Below, piece after piece: positions 16,376 through 24,434 of a stretch of 64,000 nt of DNA. The translations under genes and the position numbers were made by a program. How positions within the stretch are numbered: the first letter of the stretch is position 1; each line of letters starts with the position of its first letter. A model generated the notes under the pieces. The model made no database searches. It saw only the letters and a program-made list of their open reading frames with translations, and had not been told where the DNA came from. The stretch comes from Vibrio sp. UCD-FRSSP16_30. GTDB lineage: Bacteria > Pseudomonadota > Gammaproteobacteria > Enterobacterales > Vibrionaceae. The stretch is taken from assembly GCF_001676025.1 (NCBI RefSeq), contig NZ_LZFW01000002.1:1-64000 (forward strand), in the 5' to 3' direction.

Positions 16376-16822
16376 TTAATAAAATAGACCTTCAGGAAGT
16401 GCGATATAGAACACTTCACCAAATAGGTAATAAACACCACACACAAATGTCCAAGCAACAATGTAATAAACAGGCTTCTTCACTTTGAACAAGATCAGAT
16501 AGACGGTAAACGCGACCAGACTTGCAAATAAATAACCGATGACATTAATCAACAAGGCATATCCAATTAAGAAAGCTACGCCAAATACTGCCATTTTCGA
16601 AAAAATAGCTGGCTGATCTTCTTCTTTGATGGATTTAAGTTTGTGCTGGATGAGTAAGGCGATACAAATCAGAATCTGAGCAATTGCAATTGCAGTTGGG
16701 AAAAACTTGGCATCAACACTTGCATCTTGAAAGCGAGGCTCTGAGAATTGTCCGATAAGAACCAAAATAACTGCGCTTAGGGCAATGATTAAGGATGGGA
16801 AAACAACATTTCTATTAATCAT
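16376..16822 (-). CDS. tctB: Tripartite tricarboxylate transporter, small membrane subunit
   Basis: A 148-residue TctB-family protein with four hydrophobic segments (about 8-24, 42-58, 76-100, 110-140), the normal size and topology. The family mark is the FPTAIAIAQILICIALLIQ stretch after the first loop. It pairs with TctA in the inner membrane. It lies between tctC and tctA with only 9 bp to the latter, while a 70-bp gap with a strong hairpin separates it from tctC. Confidence 0.85.
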   Translation of the reverse strand: MINRNVVFPSLIIALSAVILVLIGQFSEPRFQDASVDAKFFPTAIAIAQILICIALLIQHKLKSIKEEDQPAIFSKMAVFGVAFLIGYALLINVIGYLFASLVAFTVYLILFKVKKPVYYIVAWTFVCGVYYLFGEVFYIALPEGLFY

Positions 16823-16857
16823 AATACGACCCTTTAAAGCTGAACTTCAAAGAAAGT

Positions 16858-16880
16858 GGGAGCTTGCTTGGCAAGCTCCC
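16858..16880 (-). promoter_or_regulatory. Strong hairpin between tctC and tctB
   Basis: GGGAGCTTGC (16858-16867) and GCAAGCTCCC (16871-16880) give a perfect 10-bp stem with a 3-base loop. On the minus strand it comes right after tctC and is followed only by a weak ACTTTCTTT tract. It probably acts as a partial terminator or as an RNA stabiliser so that the binding protein is made in excess over the membrane parts. Confidence 0.6.
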
Positions 16881-16892
16881 GGATGGAAATGA

Positions 16893-17819
16893 TTAGTTGA
16901 TCAATGCACCAAGGTTTTTAGTGTCTTGCTCAACAAATTTAGTGAACTCTTCAGCATTCATGTTGTGAATGGTCATTGCGCCTTTTTGCATGAACTCTTT
17001 GAATTCAGGCGATGCCATTGCTTCATCAAATGCTTTACCTAGCGTTTCGATAACGGCATCTGGCGTATTTTTCGGAGCGCCAATACCACGCCATGTACCC
17101 GTTACAACATCAACACCTTGCTCTTTTAGAGTCGCAACTTCTGGTAGGAACGCAATACGCTCTTCAGACATAACACCTAGAGCTTTAAGCTGACCTGAAC
17201 GTAGCTGCGCGATGGCTTCACCTGGAGTAACCATTGTCACGTCAGTGTGCTTGCCAAGTACTGCCGGAATAGCTTCAGATGCGCCGTTGTAAGGAATAGC
17301 ATTAAGTTTGATGCCTTGATTTTTCTCAAGCGCCATTAGGTAGAAGTTTGGAGCCGCAGTCGATGCGAATTTAACAACGCCATCGCCTTTCTTCGCTTCT
17401 GCAATAAGATCATTAATCGTGTTGTACGGGCTATCTGCTGATACCAGCACAACTGCAGGATCAAGGTTAACCATACGAATCAGTTTAAAGTCACTGACAT
17501 CGTGCTGCATCAACCCCATTTGAGGTAGAGAAGCAATTTCACGAGTAACTACAGTCAATGTGTAACCATCTGCACGTTGCTGAGCGCCAAAGCTCATACC
17601 TACAGCGCCAGCACCACCGGTGCGGTTCATTACAGAAATATTTTGACCCAGAATGTCTTTTGCAGAATTTGCTAAGGTACGGCCAACAGCATCAGTACCG
17701 CCACCAGCACCAAATGGCACTACTAGACGAATGTTTTTACTTGGGTAATCGGCTGCAATCGAAGTTGCAGATACCATGATGCCTGCGGCAACAAGAAGAG
17801 TTTTTAAAAGTTTGCTCAT
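16893..17819 (-). CDS. tctC: Tripartite tricarboxylate transporter, periplasmic binding protein
   Basis: A 308-residue Bug/TctC-family binding protein. A signal peptide (hydrophobic 8-20, cleavage after SIAA) is followed by the family opening YPSKNIRLVVPFGAGGGTDA and the carboxylate-binding pattern. The later segment LKALGVMSEERIAFLPEVAT, followed by a short glycine-rich turn, is also typical. It captures a carboxylate in the periplasm and passes it to TctAB. It is the second gene of the cluster, 22 bp after the small gene encoded upstream. Confidence 0.9.
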   Translation of the reverse strand: MSKLLKTLLVAAGIMVSATSIAADYPSKNIRLVVPFGAGGGTDAVGRTLANSAKDILGQNISVMNRTGGAGAVGMSFGAQQRADGYTLTVVTREIASLPQMGLMQHDVSDFKLIRMVNLDPAVVLVSADSPYNTINDLIAEAKKGDGVVKFASTAAPNFYLMALEKNQGIKLNAIPYNGASEAIPAVLGKHTDVTMVTPGEAIAQLRSGQLKALGVMSEERIAFLPEVATLKEQGVDVVTGTWRGIGAPKNTPDAVIETLGKAFDEAMASPEFKEFMQKGAMTIHNMNAEEFTKFVEQDTKNLGALIN

Positions 17820-17841
17820 GATAATTCCTTTTCGATTTATA

Positions 17842-18315
17842 TTATTTTCTAGTCGTTTGCGTAGGGTTACTTACTTTATTGCTTTGGTATTCAGCCATAC
17901 ACAATTGCTCGATTGCCACGGCAATCCAACCACTGATTAGCATGTCATACCATTGCTCAACACCACTGCAACCCACCACTACATCCCCATATACAAAGGA
18001 GCCATAGAACAGCAGATCATCATCACCAAGTGAGGCTGTGTGTACGGTTTGATTATTAATATTGGCTTGTGAATTGCGCCACGCTTGTTTCGCTTTTTTT
18101 CGCGCAAATTCATCGAAAGGAATGGTCCATTGATCTGGGTTACCTAAAGAGCTTTCAACTAAGATAGCGTCTTCAAATGATGACTCCCACGGCTTAACTC
18201 GAGGGTCCATCACTACGATATGTAACTCTTTGCGATTTGTTCTTTCAAATAGCTTTTCAATAGATGGTTTAACTAGTTCAATAGCATCTTTTGCTATTTC
18301 TGCATGAGTTTTCAT
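17842..18315 (-). CDS. Small protein ahead of tctCBA, possibly GlcG/HbpS fold
   Basis: A 157-residue soluble protein, first gene of the tct cluster (AGAGG ribosome binding site before ATG 18315; 22 bp to tctC). I do not recognise it firmly. The plan, an N-terminal helix (AIELVKPSIEKLFE), a strand HIVVMDPR, a helix FARKKAKQAW, then VVVGCSGVEQWYDMLISGWI near the end, resembles the GlcG/HbpS (haem-degrading domain) fold in which a glycine-rich turn precedes the last helix. Proteins of that family often sit beside carboxylate-use genes. No signal peptide. The link to the transporter is supported by position only. Confidence 0.5.
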   Translation of the reverse strand: MKTHAEIAKDAIELVKPSIEKLFERTNRKELHIVVMDPRVKPWESSFEDAILVESSLGNPDQWTIPFDEFARKKAKQAWRNSQANINNQTVHTASLGDDDLLFYGSFVYGDVVVGCSGVEQWYDMLISGWIAVAIEQLCMAEYQSNKVSNPTQTTRK

Positions 18316-18657
18316 CGTCTAACCTCTTTTATAGACATAAACCTAACTGACGCATTAACTATATTGTATGACTTGAAGTACTGACATCGACGACAAGGTC
18401 AAATGATACCTAGATCACCCACCACACTCGTAAAGGGCGGAAGGGATCGGGTTTTTAAGCAGTTATGTGGATTTTTATATGACATTAGTCACATTGAATT
18501 TAATCGGAAAAGTGTGATGAACAAGGCATTAAGTAGGTCTATTTCTACAAAGGAAACGTTATGTTTTCAGCGTTCGTTTAAAAATAATCGATATTATGCA
18601 AGGCATTGAAAGAATGAAGTAATAAGCCAGTGAATAACTAGCTTATTACTTGACTGA
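18316..18657. other. Intergenic region upstream of the tct cluster
   Basis: About 340 bp holding the tct promoter on the minus strand. A 68-codon frame at 18403 has no family match and no good ribosome binding site. A weak hairpin, GTAATAAGC at 18619-18627 with its inverse at 18641-18649, lies just after the acr3 stop and may terminate it. Confidence 0.4.
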
Positions 18658-19722
18658 TTATGCAGTTTTAACTTTATACTTCTGCTTCATTTTAAGCGCG
18701 ACATTGACCAACAGAATTAAAATAGGCACTTCAATCAATGGCCCTATCACGCCGGCAAATGCTTGATCTGAGTGGATCCCAAATACAGCAATTGACACAG
18801 CAATGGCCAACTCAAAATTATTACCGGTTGCGGTATAGGCAATTGATGCGTTTTTGTCATAGGAAATACCTAACCATTTACCCACAAAAAAGCTGGCAAA
18901 AAACATGCTGACAAAATAGAGGGTTAATGGAATCGCAATACGCACAACATCCATTGGTAAATCCAGAATCATCTCTCCTTTTAAGCTAAACATCAGTACG
19001 ATAGTGGCAAGTAAAGCAATTAAAGTGATAGGGGAAATTCGAGGGATGTACTGTTCGTTATACCACTGCTCCCCTTTAGCTGAGATCAGTATTTTTCGAC
19101 CGAAAAATCCCGCTAAGAACGGAATACCCAGATATATAAAGACGCTTTGAGCAATCTCGGCCATTGAAATATCGATGTTCATTCCCGTATAACCAAATAC
19201 AGGAGGAAGCACAGTGATGAATAACCAAGCCATAAAGCTGTATGTGACAATCTGAAATACACTATTTAGAGCAACGAGCGCTGCGCCATACTCTTTATTG
19301 CCACCACCAATATCATTCCACACCAGCACCATGGCGATACAACGAGCAAGGCCGATTAAAATAATGCCGACCATGTAACCGGGATGATCACCAAGAAAAA
19401 TTAATGCCAATGCGAACATTAATACCGGACCGACTAACCAATTCATAATTAATGACAGTTTGATGGCTTGCTTATCTTTAGTTACTTCCCTTAACAAACT
19501 GTAATCCACTTTAGCTAAAGGTGGATACATCATTAGAATCAAGCCAATCGCTAACAGTATGTTAGTGCTGCCTACTGACATTGCTTCATTCAGCTCCACA
19601 ACCTCAGGAAACAACGCGCCAATGGCAACACCTGTCGCCATAGCGATGAATATCCACAATGTTAAAAATCTATCTAAAAAGCTTAATTTGGGGGATTTAC
19701 CCATCATTTCTTCTGTCATCAT
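18658..19722 (-). CDS. acr3: Acr3-type arsenite efflux permease
   Basis: A 354-residue permease of the Acr3 (BASS) family that exports arsenite and sometimes antimonite. About ten membrane segments are visible. Family motifs: [12 protein letters not shown] (about 63), [15 protein letters not shown] with the essential cysteine (about 128), and [19 protein letters not shown] (about 297). It follows arsR on the same strand with a 149-bp gap. No arsenate reductase gene is nearby, so arsenate resistance would need one elsewhere. Confidence 0.92.
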   Translation of the reverse strand: MMTEEMMGKSPKLSFLDRFLTLWIFIAMATGVAIGALFPEVVELNEAMSVGSTNILLAIGLILMMYPPLAKVDYSLLREVTKDKQAIKLSLIMNWLVGPVLMFALALIFLGDHPGYMVGIILIGLARCIAMVLVWNDIGGGNKEYGAALVALNSVFQIVTYSFMAWLFITVLPPVFGYTGMNIDISMAEIAQSVFIYLGIPFLAGFFGRKILISAKGEQWYNEQYIPRISPITLIALLATIVLMFSLKGEMILDLPMDVVRIAIPLTLYFVSMFFASFFVGKWLGISYDKNASIAYTATGNNFELAIAVSIAVFGIHSDQAFAGVIGPLIEVPILILLVNVALKMKQKYKVKTA

Positions 19723-19871
19723 TTTTCTCTATTTTTATTACTATTATTTTGACACTCTTTATCACTCTACATCACTGCTACTCGATACTTGCTATTCGTT
19801 ATTCGTCGAAAGACGATTAACAAGAGTGTCATTGATACTGCGTATTGAATTTTTACTAACGACCCATGTTA

Positions 19872-20207
19872 TTAAAACAGATCCTTAAATAACTGCTGTA
19901 ATCTATCCATGCCTTGCATCTCTATTCTATAACAGACTTTAGGTGGCATTGGTTCGCTTCGAATCAGCCCAGCCTCACGTAATATCCGTAAATGCTCAGA
20001 AACCGTCGATTGAGCTAAGCCTAATTGACCGACCAAATCACCATTTAAACAACCGCCTTTAGCTTCTAGCTCAAATAACACTTTAAGAATTCTAACTCGA
20101 GCAGGATGAGCGATCGCTTTCGCCATTGCGGCTAATTCTTGTTCAAACCTTGTCTCTTTAGCAGAGATAATCGGTGCTTCGCATTGCTTACTTTGACAAT
20201 CTGTCAT
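19872..20207 (-). CDS. arsR: ArsR-family arsenite-responsive repressor
   Basis: A 111-residue winged-helix repressor. The DNA-binding part, LGLAQSTVSEHLRILREAGL, is typical of ArsR/SmtB. It lacks the CVCDL metal motif of E. coli ArsR; instead cysteines lie at residues 4 and 9 and in GGC (residue 53), a layout like the Corynebacterium ArsR in which N-terminal cysteines and one at about 55 bind arsenite. One further Cys is in PPKVCYRIE. ATG 20207 is chosen over a GTG four codons upstream. It precedes acr3 and a small palindrome lies just upstream, so it likely represses arsR-acr3. Confidence 0.85.
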   Translation of the reverse strand: MTDCQSKQCEAPIISAKETRFEQELAAMAKAIAHPARVRILKVLFELEAKGGCLNGDLVGQLGLAQSTVSEHLRILREAGLIRSEPMPPKVCYRIEMQGMDRLQQLFKDLF

Positions 20208-20221
20208 AACTATAGCCACTC

Positions 20222-20239
20222 AATCGTTTAATGACGATT
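20222..20239. promoter_or_regulatory. Candidate ArsR operator
   Basis: AATCG-N8-CGATT, immediately upstream of arsR, with a further ATCGAT nearby. Placement fits autorepression; not proven. Confidence 0.4.
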
Positions 20240-20392
20240 AATATATCGATGATAGTGACATATGACAACCGATTACATTAAATGACAGTTAAACAATGGG
20301 TTCTTATTTAGCCTTAGCATATGAGACCATTATCATTTACTCACAGTTTACGGTGAATAATTATTGAACTGTCTTACCGAATAGAGCAAACT

Positions 20393-20419
20393 CTAAGTAT
20401 CAGTAAAATTGATACTTAG
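20393..20419. promoter_or_regulatory. Perfect palindrome, candidate LysR-type binding site
   Basis: CTAAGTATCA (20393-20402) and TGATACTTAG (20410-20419) are exact inverses with 7 bp between, containing a T-N11-A core. It ends 20 bp before the LysR gene start, as expected for an autoregulatory site. Confidence 0.6.
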
Positions 20420-20439
20420 TTTTCAATAATAGGGGTTGC

Positions 20440-21369
20440 ATGTTTAAATTCTCATTGAAGCAAATCGCAGTATTTGATGCTGTTGCCAGTCACGAAAGTG
20501 TCAGTACTGCAGCTAAAAAGCTCTCTATGACCCAGTCTGCTGTCAGTATGTCTCTCTCCCAATTAGAGACCGTACTTGATCGCCCTCTTTTCAACCGTCA
20601 AGGCAACCGATTAGTACTAAGTCATTGGGGACACTGGTTAAGACCGAGAGCTAAACGCCTATTACAAGAAGCACAACAAATTGAACTTGGGCTTCATGAG
20701 CAACACCTTATCAGTGGCACATTTACTTTATGTTCCAGCCAGACAGCGGCTAAACATTTAGTACCTTCACTTATCAGTAAAATTGATAATGATTTCCCCG
20801 AAATGAGAATTAATTTAACCATAGAAAACACTGAAAACGTCATGGAAGCCCTGCTGAACTACGATTGTGACTTGGGCATCATTGAAGGTCGTAATACCGA
20901 TAGCCGTTTACAGCAAGAACATTGGTTAGATGATGATTTGGTAGTGATCTCCTCCCCTAATCACCCTTTTGCTCAATATAAGCAAGTCACACTGGCTCAA
21001 CTTGAACAAGCTAAATGGGTATTGCGTGAACCCGGTGCGGGAACTCGCCGTATCTTTGACGGTGCAATTCACGGATTGATTGACAATATTAAGGTATGGA
21101 AAGAGTACGAAAGTATTCGAGTGATTAAATCACTGGTTGCCAATGGTAGCTATCTAGGATGTGTGCCTTACCTTGATGTATTACCTGAGCTGGAAAGTAA
21201 TCGTTTGGTTGTACTACCAACACCGCAGTTAAATATGCAGCGAGAAATCTCATTTATTTGGCGTAACGATAGTGGGGACTCACCACTAAGGGAGTGTTTC
21301 TTATCAGAGGCAAGAAGATTGACTAAGGGACGATCTTTCAAGCCACGCAAAGATGGAATCCCTGCGTGA
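20440..21369 (+). CDS. LysR-family transcriptional regulator
   Basis: A 309-residue LTTR. The N-terminal winged helix is clear: FDAVASHESVSTAAKKLSMT and QSAVSMSLSQLE (about 11-42). The effector domain from about 90 begins GTFTLCSSQTAAKHLVP and ends near 295. It resembles the CysB/CbbR-like group; the ligand is not known. A perfect palindrome lies upstream of its start. It is convergent with the focA-CBS gene, with a short terminator between, so the target may be itself or a distant gene; the focA link is only positional. Confidence 0.85.
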   Translation: MFKFSLKQIAVFDAVASHESVSTAAKKLSMTQSAVSMSLSQLETVLDRPLFNRQGNRLVLSHWGHWLRPRAKRLLQEAQQIELGLHEQHLISGTFTLCSSQTAAKHLVPSLISKIDNDFPEMRINLTIENTENVMEALLNYDCDLGIIEGRNTDSRLQQEHWLDDDLVVISSPNHPFAQYKQVTLAQLEQAKWVLREPGAGTRRIFDGAIHGLIDNIKVWKEYESIRVIKSLVANGSYLGCVPYLDVLPELESNRLVVLPTPQLNMQREISFIWRNDSGDSPLRECFLSEARRLTKGRSFKPRKDGIPA

Positions 21370-21397
21370 CCTAAAAACTTAGTTGTGTTTTTTAGAT

Positions 21398-21415
21398 AGG
21401 GCGTCACCTGCCCTA
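21398..21415. terminator. Short hairpin between lysR and focA-CBS
   Basis: AGGGCG and TGCCCT with a short loop, preceded by a run of six Ts on the plus strand. It probably separates the convergent genes. Confidence 0.45.
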
Positions 21416-21432
21416 ATGACTATCGCTTGTGA

Positions 21433-22908
21433 TTAAGCGACAGACAGATCTTTCTTTTTTTGCATTTGTGGCTGATTGAAATTTGCCACCCAAAGTGCAA
21501 TTGCATCGCGATTTAACAGCCCCACATATTGACCGTTAAATACGACCGGATAAGCACTTGGCATCTTACTTGCCGCTTTAGCTAAACGCTCGCTAAATGA
21601 CAGTGCTGGTCCACCCATATAAAAACCACCTTGGTTTACTGGGTATAATGTATCTTGGTCAACAATCATCGGCTCAAGAGCAGATAAAATGCTTTGCTCT
21701 GGAGATAGAGTACAAACCGGTGTTTGCATGTAGTCTTTTACTTGAACCGCTGCATTCATATCAAAGTCTTGACCCCACAATGCTCGTAGAAGATCTTGTT
21801 GTGAGATAAAACCTTTAACTTGATGATCTTGACCTAATACAGCCGCTCCAGCTTGATTGTTATCAATCAGTAACTTAAGTGCTGAATGACAATTTAGTTC
21901 CTCAGAAAATGTCACTTGCTCGTCTGATGCTAAATCTGCAACTCGTAAATTTTTCATTTTTTCTAACATGGCGTGCTCCAATGAATTTAAAGATGAATAA
22001 TGGATATCTGAATTTTTAATCGGGTAAATAGATGATGTTGCGTTTTGTTTTGGCTCAATACTCCAGTATGCAAGCCCAACGAGTACTGCTCCGCCAAAGA
22101 TATTGCCTAGAGTCACTGGAATTAAATTCGCAGTGATAAACTGTTTTATAGTAAGGAGTTCTAGATGAATACCGGCATCAGATGCAGCGCTTAGTATCAT
22201 AGGGTCACCCGCAGCCTTAATCGCCATCCCTAGTGGCACCATAAACATATTCGCGACACTGTGTTCAAAGCCTGAGCTGATAAACATCGCCACAGGTAAC
22301 AGAACAAAAAATGCCTTACTCGCACTCTCCTTACTGCTAAAGCTCATCCAAATACCCAAGCAAACCAATAGGTTACACATAACACCTAGTGAAAATGCCT
22401 GCCACCAAGAGTGCTCAAGCTTATGGGTAGAAATACTTAAAGCGTTAAGCCCCCAATTACCGTGATCAAGCAGGTGCATTTTTGCCATCATAATGAAAGC
22501 AAGAGTCAGTATTGCGCCAGCAAAGTTCCCCAAATACACACGCGCCCAACACCCTAATAACTGCTTAGTGGTGACCCTCTTTTGCGCCCAAGCGATTGAA
22601 CTCAAAACAGTGCTAGTAAAAAGCTCTCCACCACAGACCACGACTAACATCAGTCCAAGGCTAAAGGCGAGCCCTCCAATAAAGCGTGTCATTCCCCAAC
22701 CACTTTCAGCAGAGCCTGTGGTGACAGTGATATAAAAGACAAACGCTAGAGCAATAAATGCGCCGGCGAACATCGACAACCCAAATGACTGTTTAAATGG
22801 CTTTAGTACTTTTTTGTGCCCATAGTCTGCAGCTTGCATGGTTAAGCTTGGCATCGCTTTTGACGAACCTAGATCAACCAATTCTGGACTTGGACGTTTT
22901 ATTGGCAT
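21433..22908 (-). CDS. FocA-type formate/nitrite channel fused to CBS domains
   Basis: A 491-residue fusion. Residues about 20-300 are a formate/nitrite transporter: GGLAFSLGLMLVVVCGGELF, a pore loop and GNIFGGAVLVGLAYW with six membrane segments. About 30 linker residues then lead to two CBS-type units: CHSALKLLIDNNQAGAAVLG to ISQQDLLRALWG, and VKDYMQTPVCTLSPEQSI through YPVVFNGQYVGLLNRDAI near the end. Plain FocA is about 285 residues, so the tail is extra; CBS pairs usually bind adenine nucleotides, suggesting channel gating by energy state. Start at ATG 22908 after AAGGAGG; an upstream frame from 22944 is rejected. No pfl gene is adjacent. Confidence 0.85.
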   Translation of the reverse strand: MPIKRPSPELVDLGSSKAMPSLTMQAADYGHKKVLKPFKQSFGLSMFAGAFIALAFVFYITVTTGSAESGWGMTRFIGGLAFSLGLMLVVVCGGELFTSTVLSSIAWAQKRVTTKQLLGCWARVYLGNFAGAILTLAFIMMAKMHLLDHGNWGLNALSISTHKLEHSWWQAFSLGVMCNLLVCLGIWMSFSSKESASKAFFVLLPVAMFISSGFEHSVANMFMVPLGMAIKAAGDPMILSAASDAGIHLELLTIKQFITANLIPVTLGNIFGGAVLVGLAYWSIEPKQNATSSIYPIKNSDIHYSSLNSLEHAMLEKMKNLRVADLASDEQVTFSEELNCHSALKLLIDNNQAGAAVLGQDHQVKGFISQQDLLRALWGQDFDMNAAVQVKDYMQTPVCTLSPEQSILSALEPMIVDQDTLYPVNQGGFYMGGPALSFSERLAKAASKMPSAYPVVFNGQYVGLLNRDAIALWVANFNQPQMQKKKDLSVA

Positions 22909-23169
22909 GCTTTCCTCCTTCTCTAAGATGAACTCAGTCATCACAGTAATGAAACGCTTTCCTGTGAAAGCCCATTCATAGTAAGAGAGGTACGAAGGAA
23001 AAAATATCTAGTTATATTGAAGCTGAGTTTGAGGAAAGTTGATAATGAGAAACTGGGTGCTTATGAGCGCATCCTCAGCTATACATAACAATTGGTATAA
23101 CAATCGATATAACAAAAGGTTGTACTCAATTAAAGGATAATCAAAGTGGAGGAAAGTGAGGTGAGTTCT

Positions 23170-23787
23170 TTAATTCTCGCTATCAGATAACGTACAGAAC
23201 CCAGAATAGATACGAGTTGCGGTAGTAAACCAACACATCGCGCCAAACACATATGCTAGTTGGGAAAAGTAATGCGGGAATAAACACATCAACACAAAAC
23301 AGGCGATAGTCTCAGTGCCTTCAGTTAAGCCGCTCATATAGTAAAGAGACTTATGCTGATAAACCGGATTCTCTATTCCTTTCTTGCCTGCCATAACCGC
23401 AAACGCCAAAAAGCTACTGCCCGTTCCGATAAACGAGAAAATAAGAAAAGCACCCGCAATGGCATTTAGATCAGGGTTAGCCAATACAAAGCCAAAAGGC
23501 ACCATAGAGTAAAATAGAAAATCCAAACTGATATCAAGAAATCCGCCCGCATCAGTAATGCCTTGCCGGCGAGCGAGTGCGCCATCTAAACCATCACAAA
23601 TACGATTAAGAGCAATCAGTACTAGAGCGGCTGTATATTGCTCCAAGCACAACAGAGGAAACGCAAAGCATCCCACGACAAAGCCAAATACAGTGGTTTG
23701 GTTTGCAGTAATGCCTAACCTATCAAGTAATGCGGCCCCTTGGGCCAGAGGCCAACGAATCACTTTAATGCTAATACTATCAAGCAT
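23170..23787 (-). CDS. ynjF: CDP-alcohol phosphatidyltransferase family membrane protein
   Basis: A 205-residue integral membrane enzyme with the family active site DGLDGALARRQG...GGFLDISLDF (about 68-93), that is DG-xx-AR-x8-G-xxx-D-xxx-D, complete. Family members join a CDP-activated lipid to an alcohol such as inositol, glycerol phosphate or serine. It overlaps the ABC ATPase gene by 8 bp. E. coli ynjF has the same neighbours (ynjBCD) and the same length, so this is the orthologue; its substrate is not established. The E. coli rhodanese ynjE that separates ynjD and ynjF is absent here. Confidence 0.85.
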   Translation of the reverse strand: MLDSISIKVIRWPLAQGAALLDRLGITANQTTVFGFVVGCFAFPLLCLEQYTAALVLIALNRICDGLDGALARRQGITDAGGFLDISLDFLFYSMVPFGFVLANPDLNAIAGAFLIFSFIGTGSSFLAFAVMAGKKGIENPVYQHKSLYYMSGLTEGTETIACFVLMCLFPHYFSQLAYVFGAMCWFTTATRIYSGFCTLSDSEN

Positions 23788-24427
23788 GGCTACTCTCCCA
23801 AGGCCAAGTTAATACACGGCTGTATTGTGGAATATCTTGTTCGTCGTGGGTGACCATTAATGTCGGAATATTCGCCACTCTTAATTGCTCAAATACCCAA
23901 TCTCGAAACTGACCACGAAGATCTTTATCTAACTTACTAAAAGGTTCATCAAGCAAAGCTACCTGTGGCTTTGCCAGTAACATACGCGTCAAACTAATGC
24001 GTGCTCGTTGCCCACCCGATATTTGATCTGGATAAGAATAAGCTATTTTATCTAATGTTATTTGCTGTAGCGCTTCAATTGCCATCTCTTTACGTAATTT
24101 GCCTTTGACACTATTGGGTAAAGCAAAGGCTAAATTTTGCCAAATACAAAGATGAGGAAACAGCAGATCGTCTTGAAATAAAATACCAACTCGGCGTTGA
24201 TGTGCTTCAACTAAGTCCAAGCTGCGTTGGTTGAGTTCTATCTGTCCCTGATAAGTAAACTCTGATGACAAATGCCCTGCTATTACATCAAGTAAAGTCG
24301 ATTTACCACAGCCACTTGGGCCCATTAAGGAAACCACTTCACCAGAATCAATAGTCATATTCAACTTATTGAATAGTGTATTTCCATCTAACTTAGCAAT
24401 AGTAAGATTTTTTAAGTGCAGAGCCAT
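23780..24427 (-). CDS. ynjD: ABC transporter ATPase (YnjD type)
   Basis: A 215-residue ATPase with Walker A GPSGCGKST (36-44), signature ISGGQRARISL, Walker B VALLDEPFSKLD and the H-loop VTHDE. Size and closest relatives are YnjD/ThiQ-type import ATPases. It partners with the YnjC-like permease encoded 8 bp upstream and the YnjB-like binding protein. It overlaps ynjF by 8 bp at its end. Whether the system carries thiamine or another small molecule is not known. Confidence 0.88.
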   Translation of the reverse strand: MALHLKNLTIAKLDGNTLFNKLNMTIDSGEVVSLMGPSGCGKSTLLDVIAGHLSSEFTYQGQIELNQRSLDLVEAHQRRVGILFQDDLLFPHLCIWQNLAFALPNSVKGKLRKEMAIEALQQITLDKIAYSYPDQISGGQRARISLTRMLLAKPQVALLDEPFSKLDKDLRGQFRDWVFEQLRVANIPTLMVTHDEQDIPQYSRVLTWPWESSHA

Positions 24428-24434
24428 CTAACAG

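Noticed and set aside
18403-18609. 68-codon ORF upstream of the tct cluster
   Set aside because: No similarity or start signal recognised and unusual composition; regarded as non-coding.
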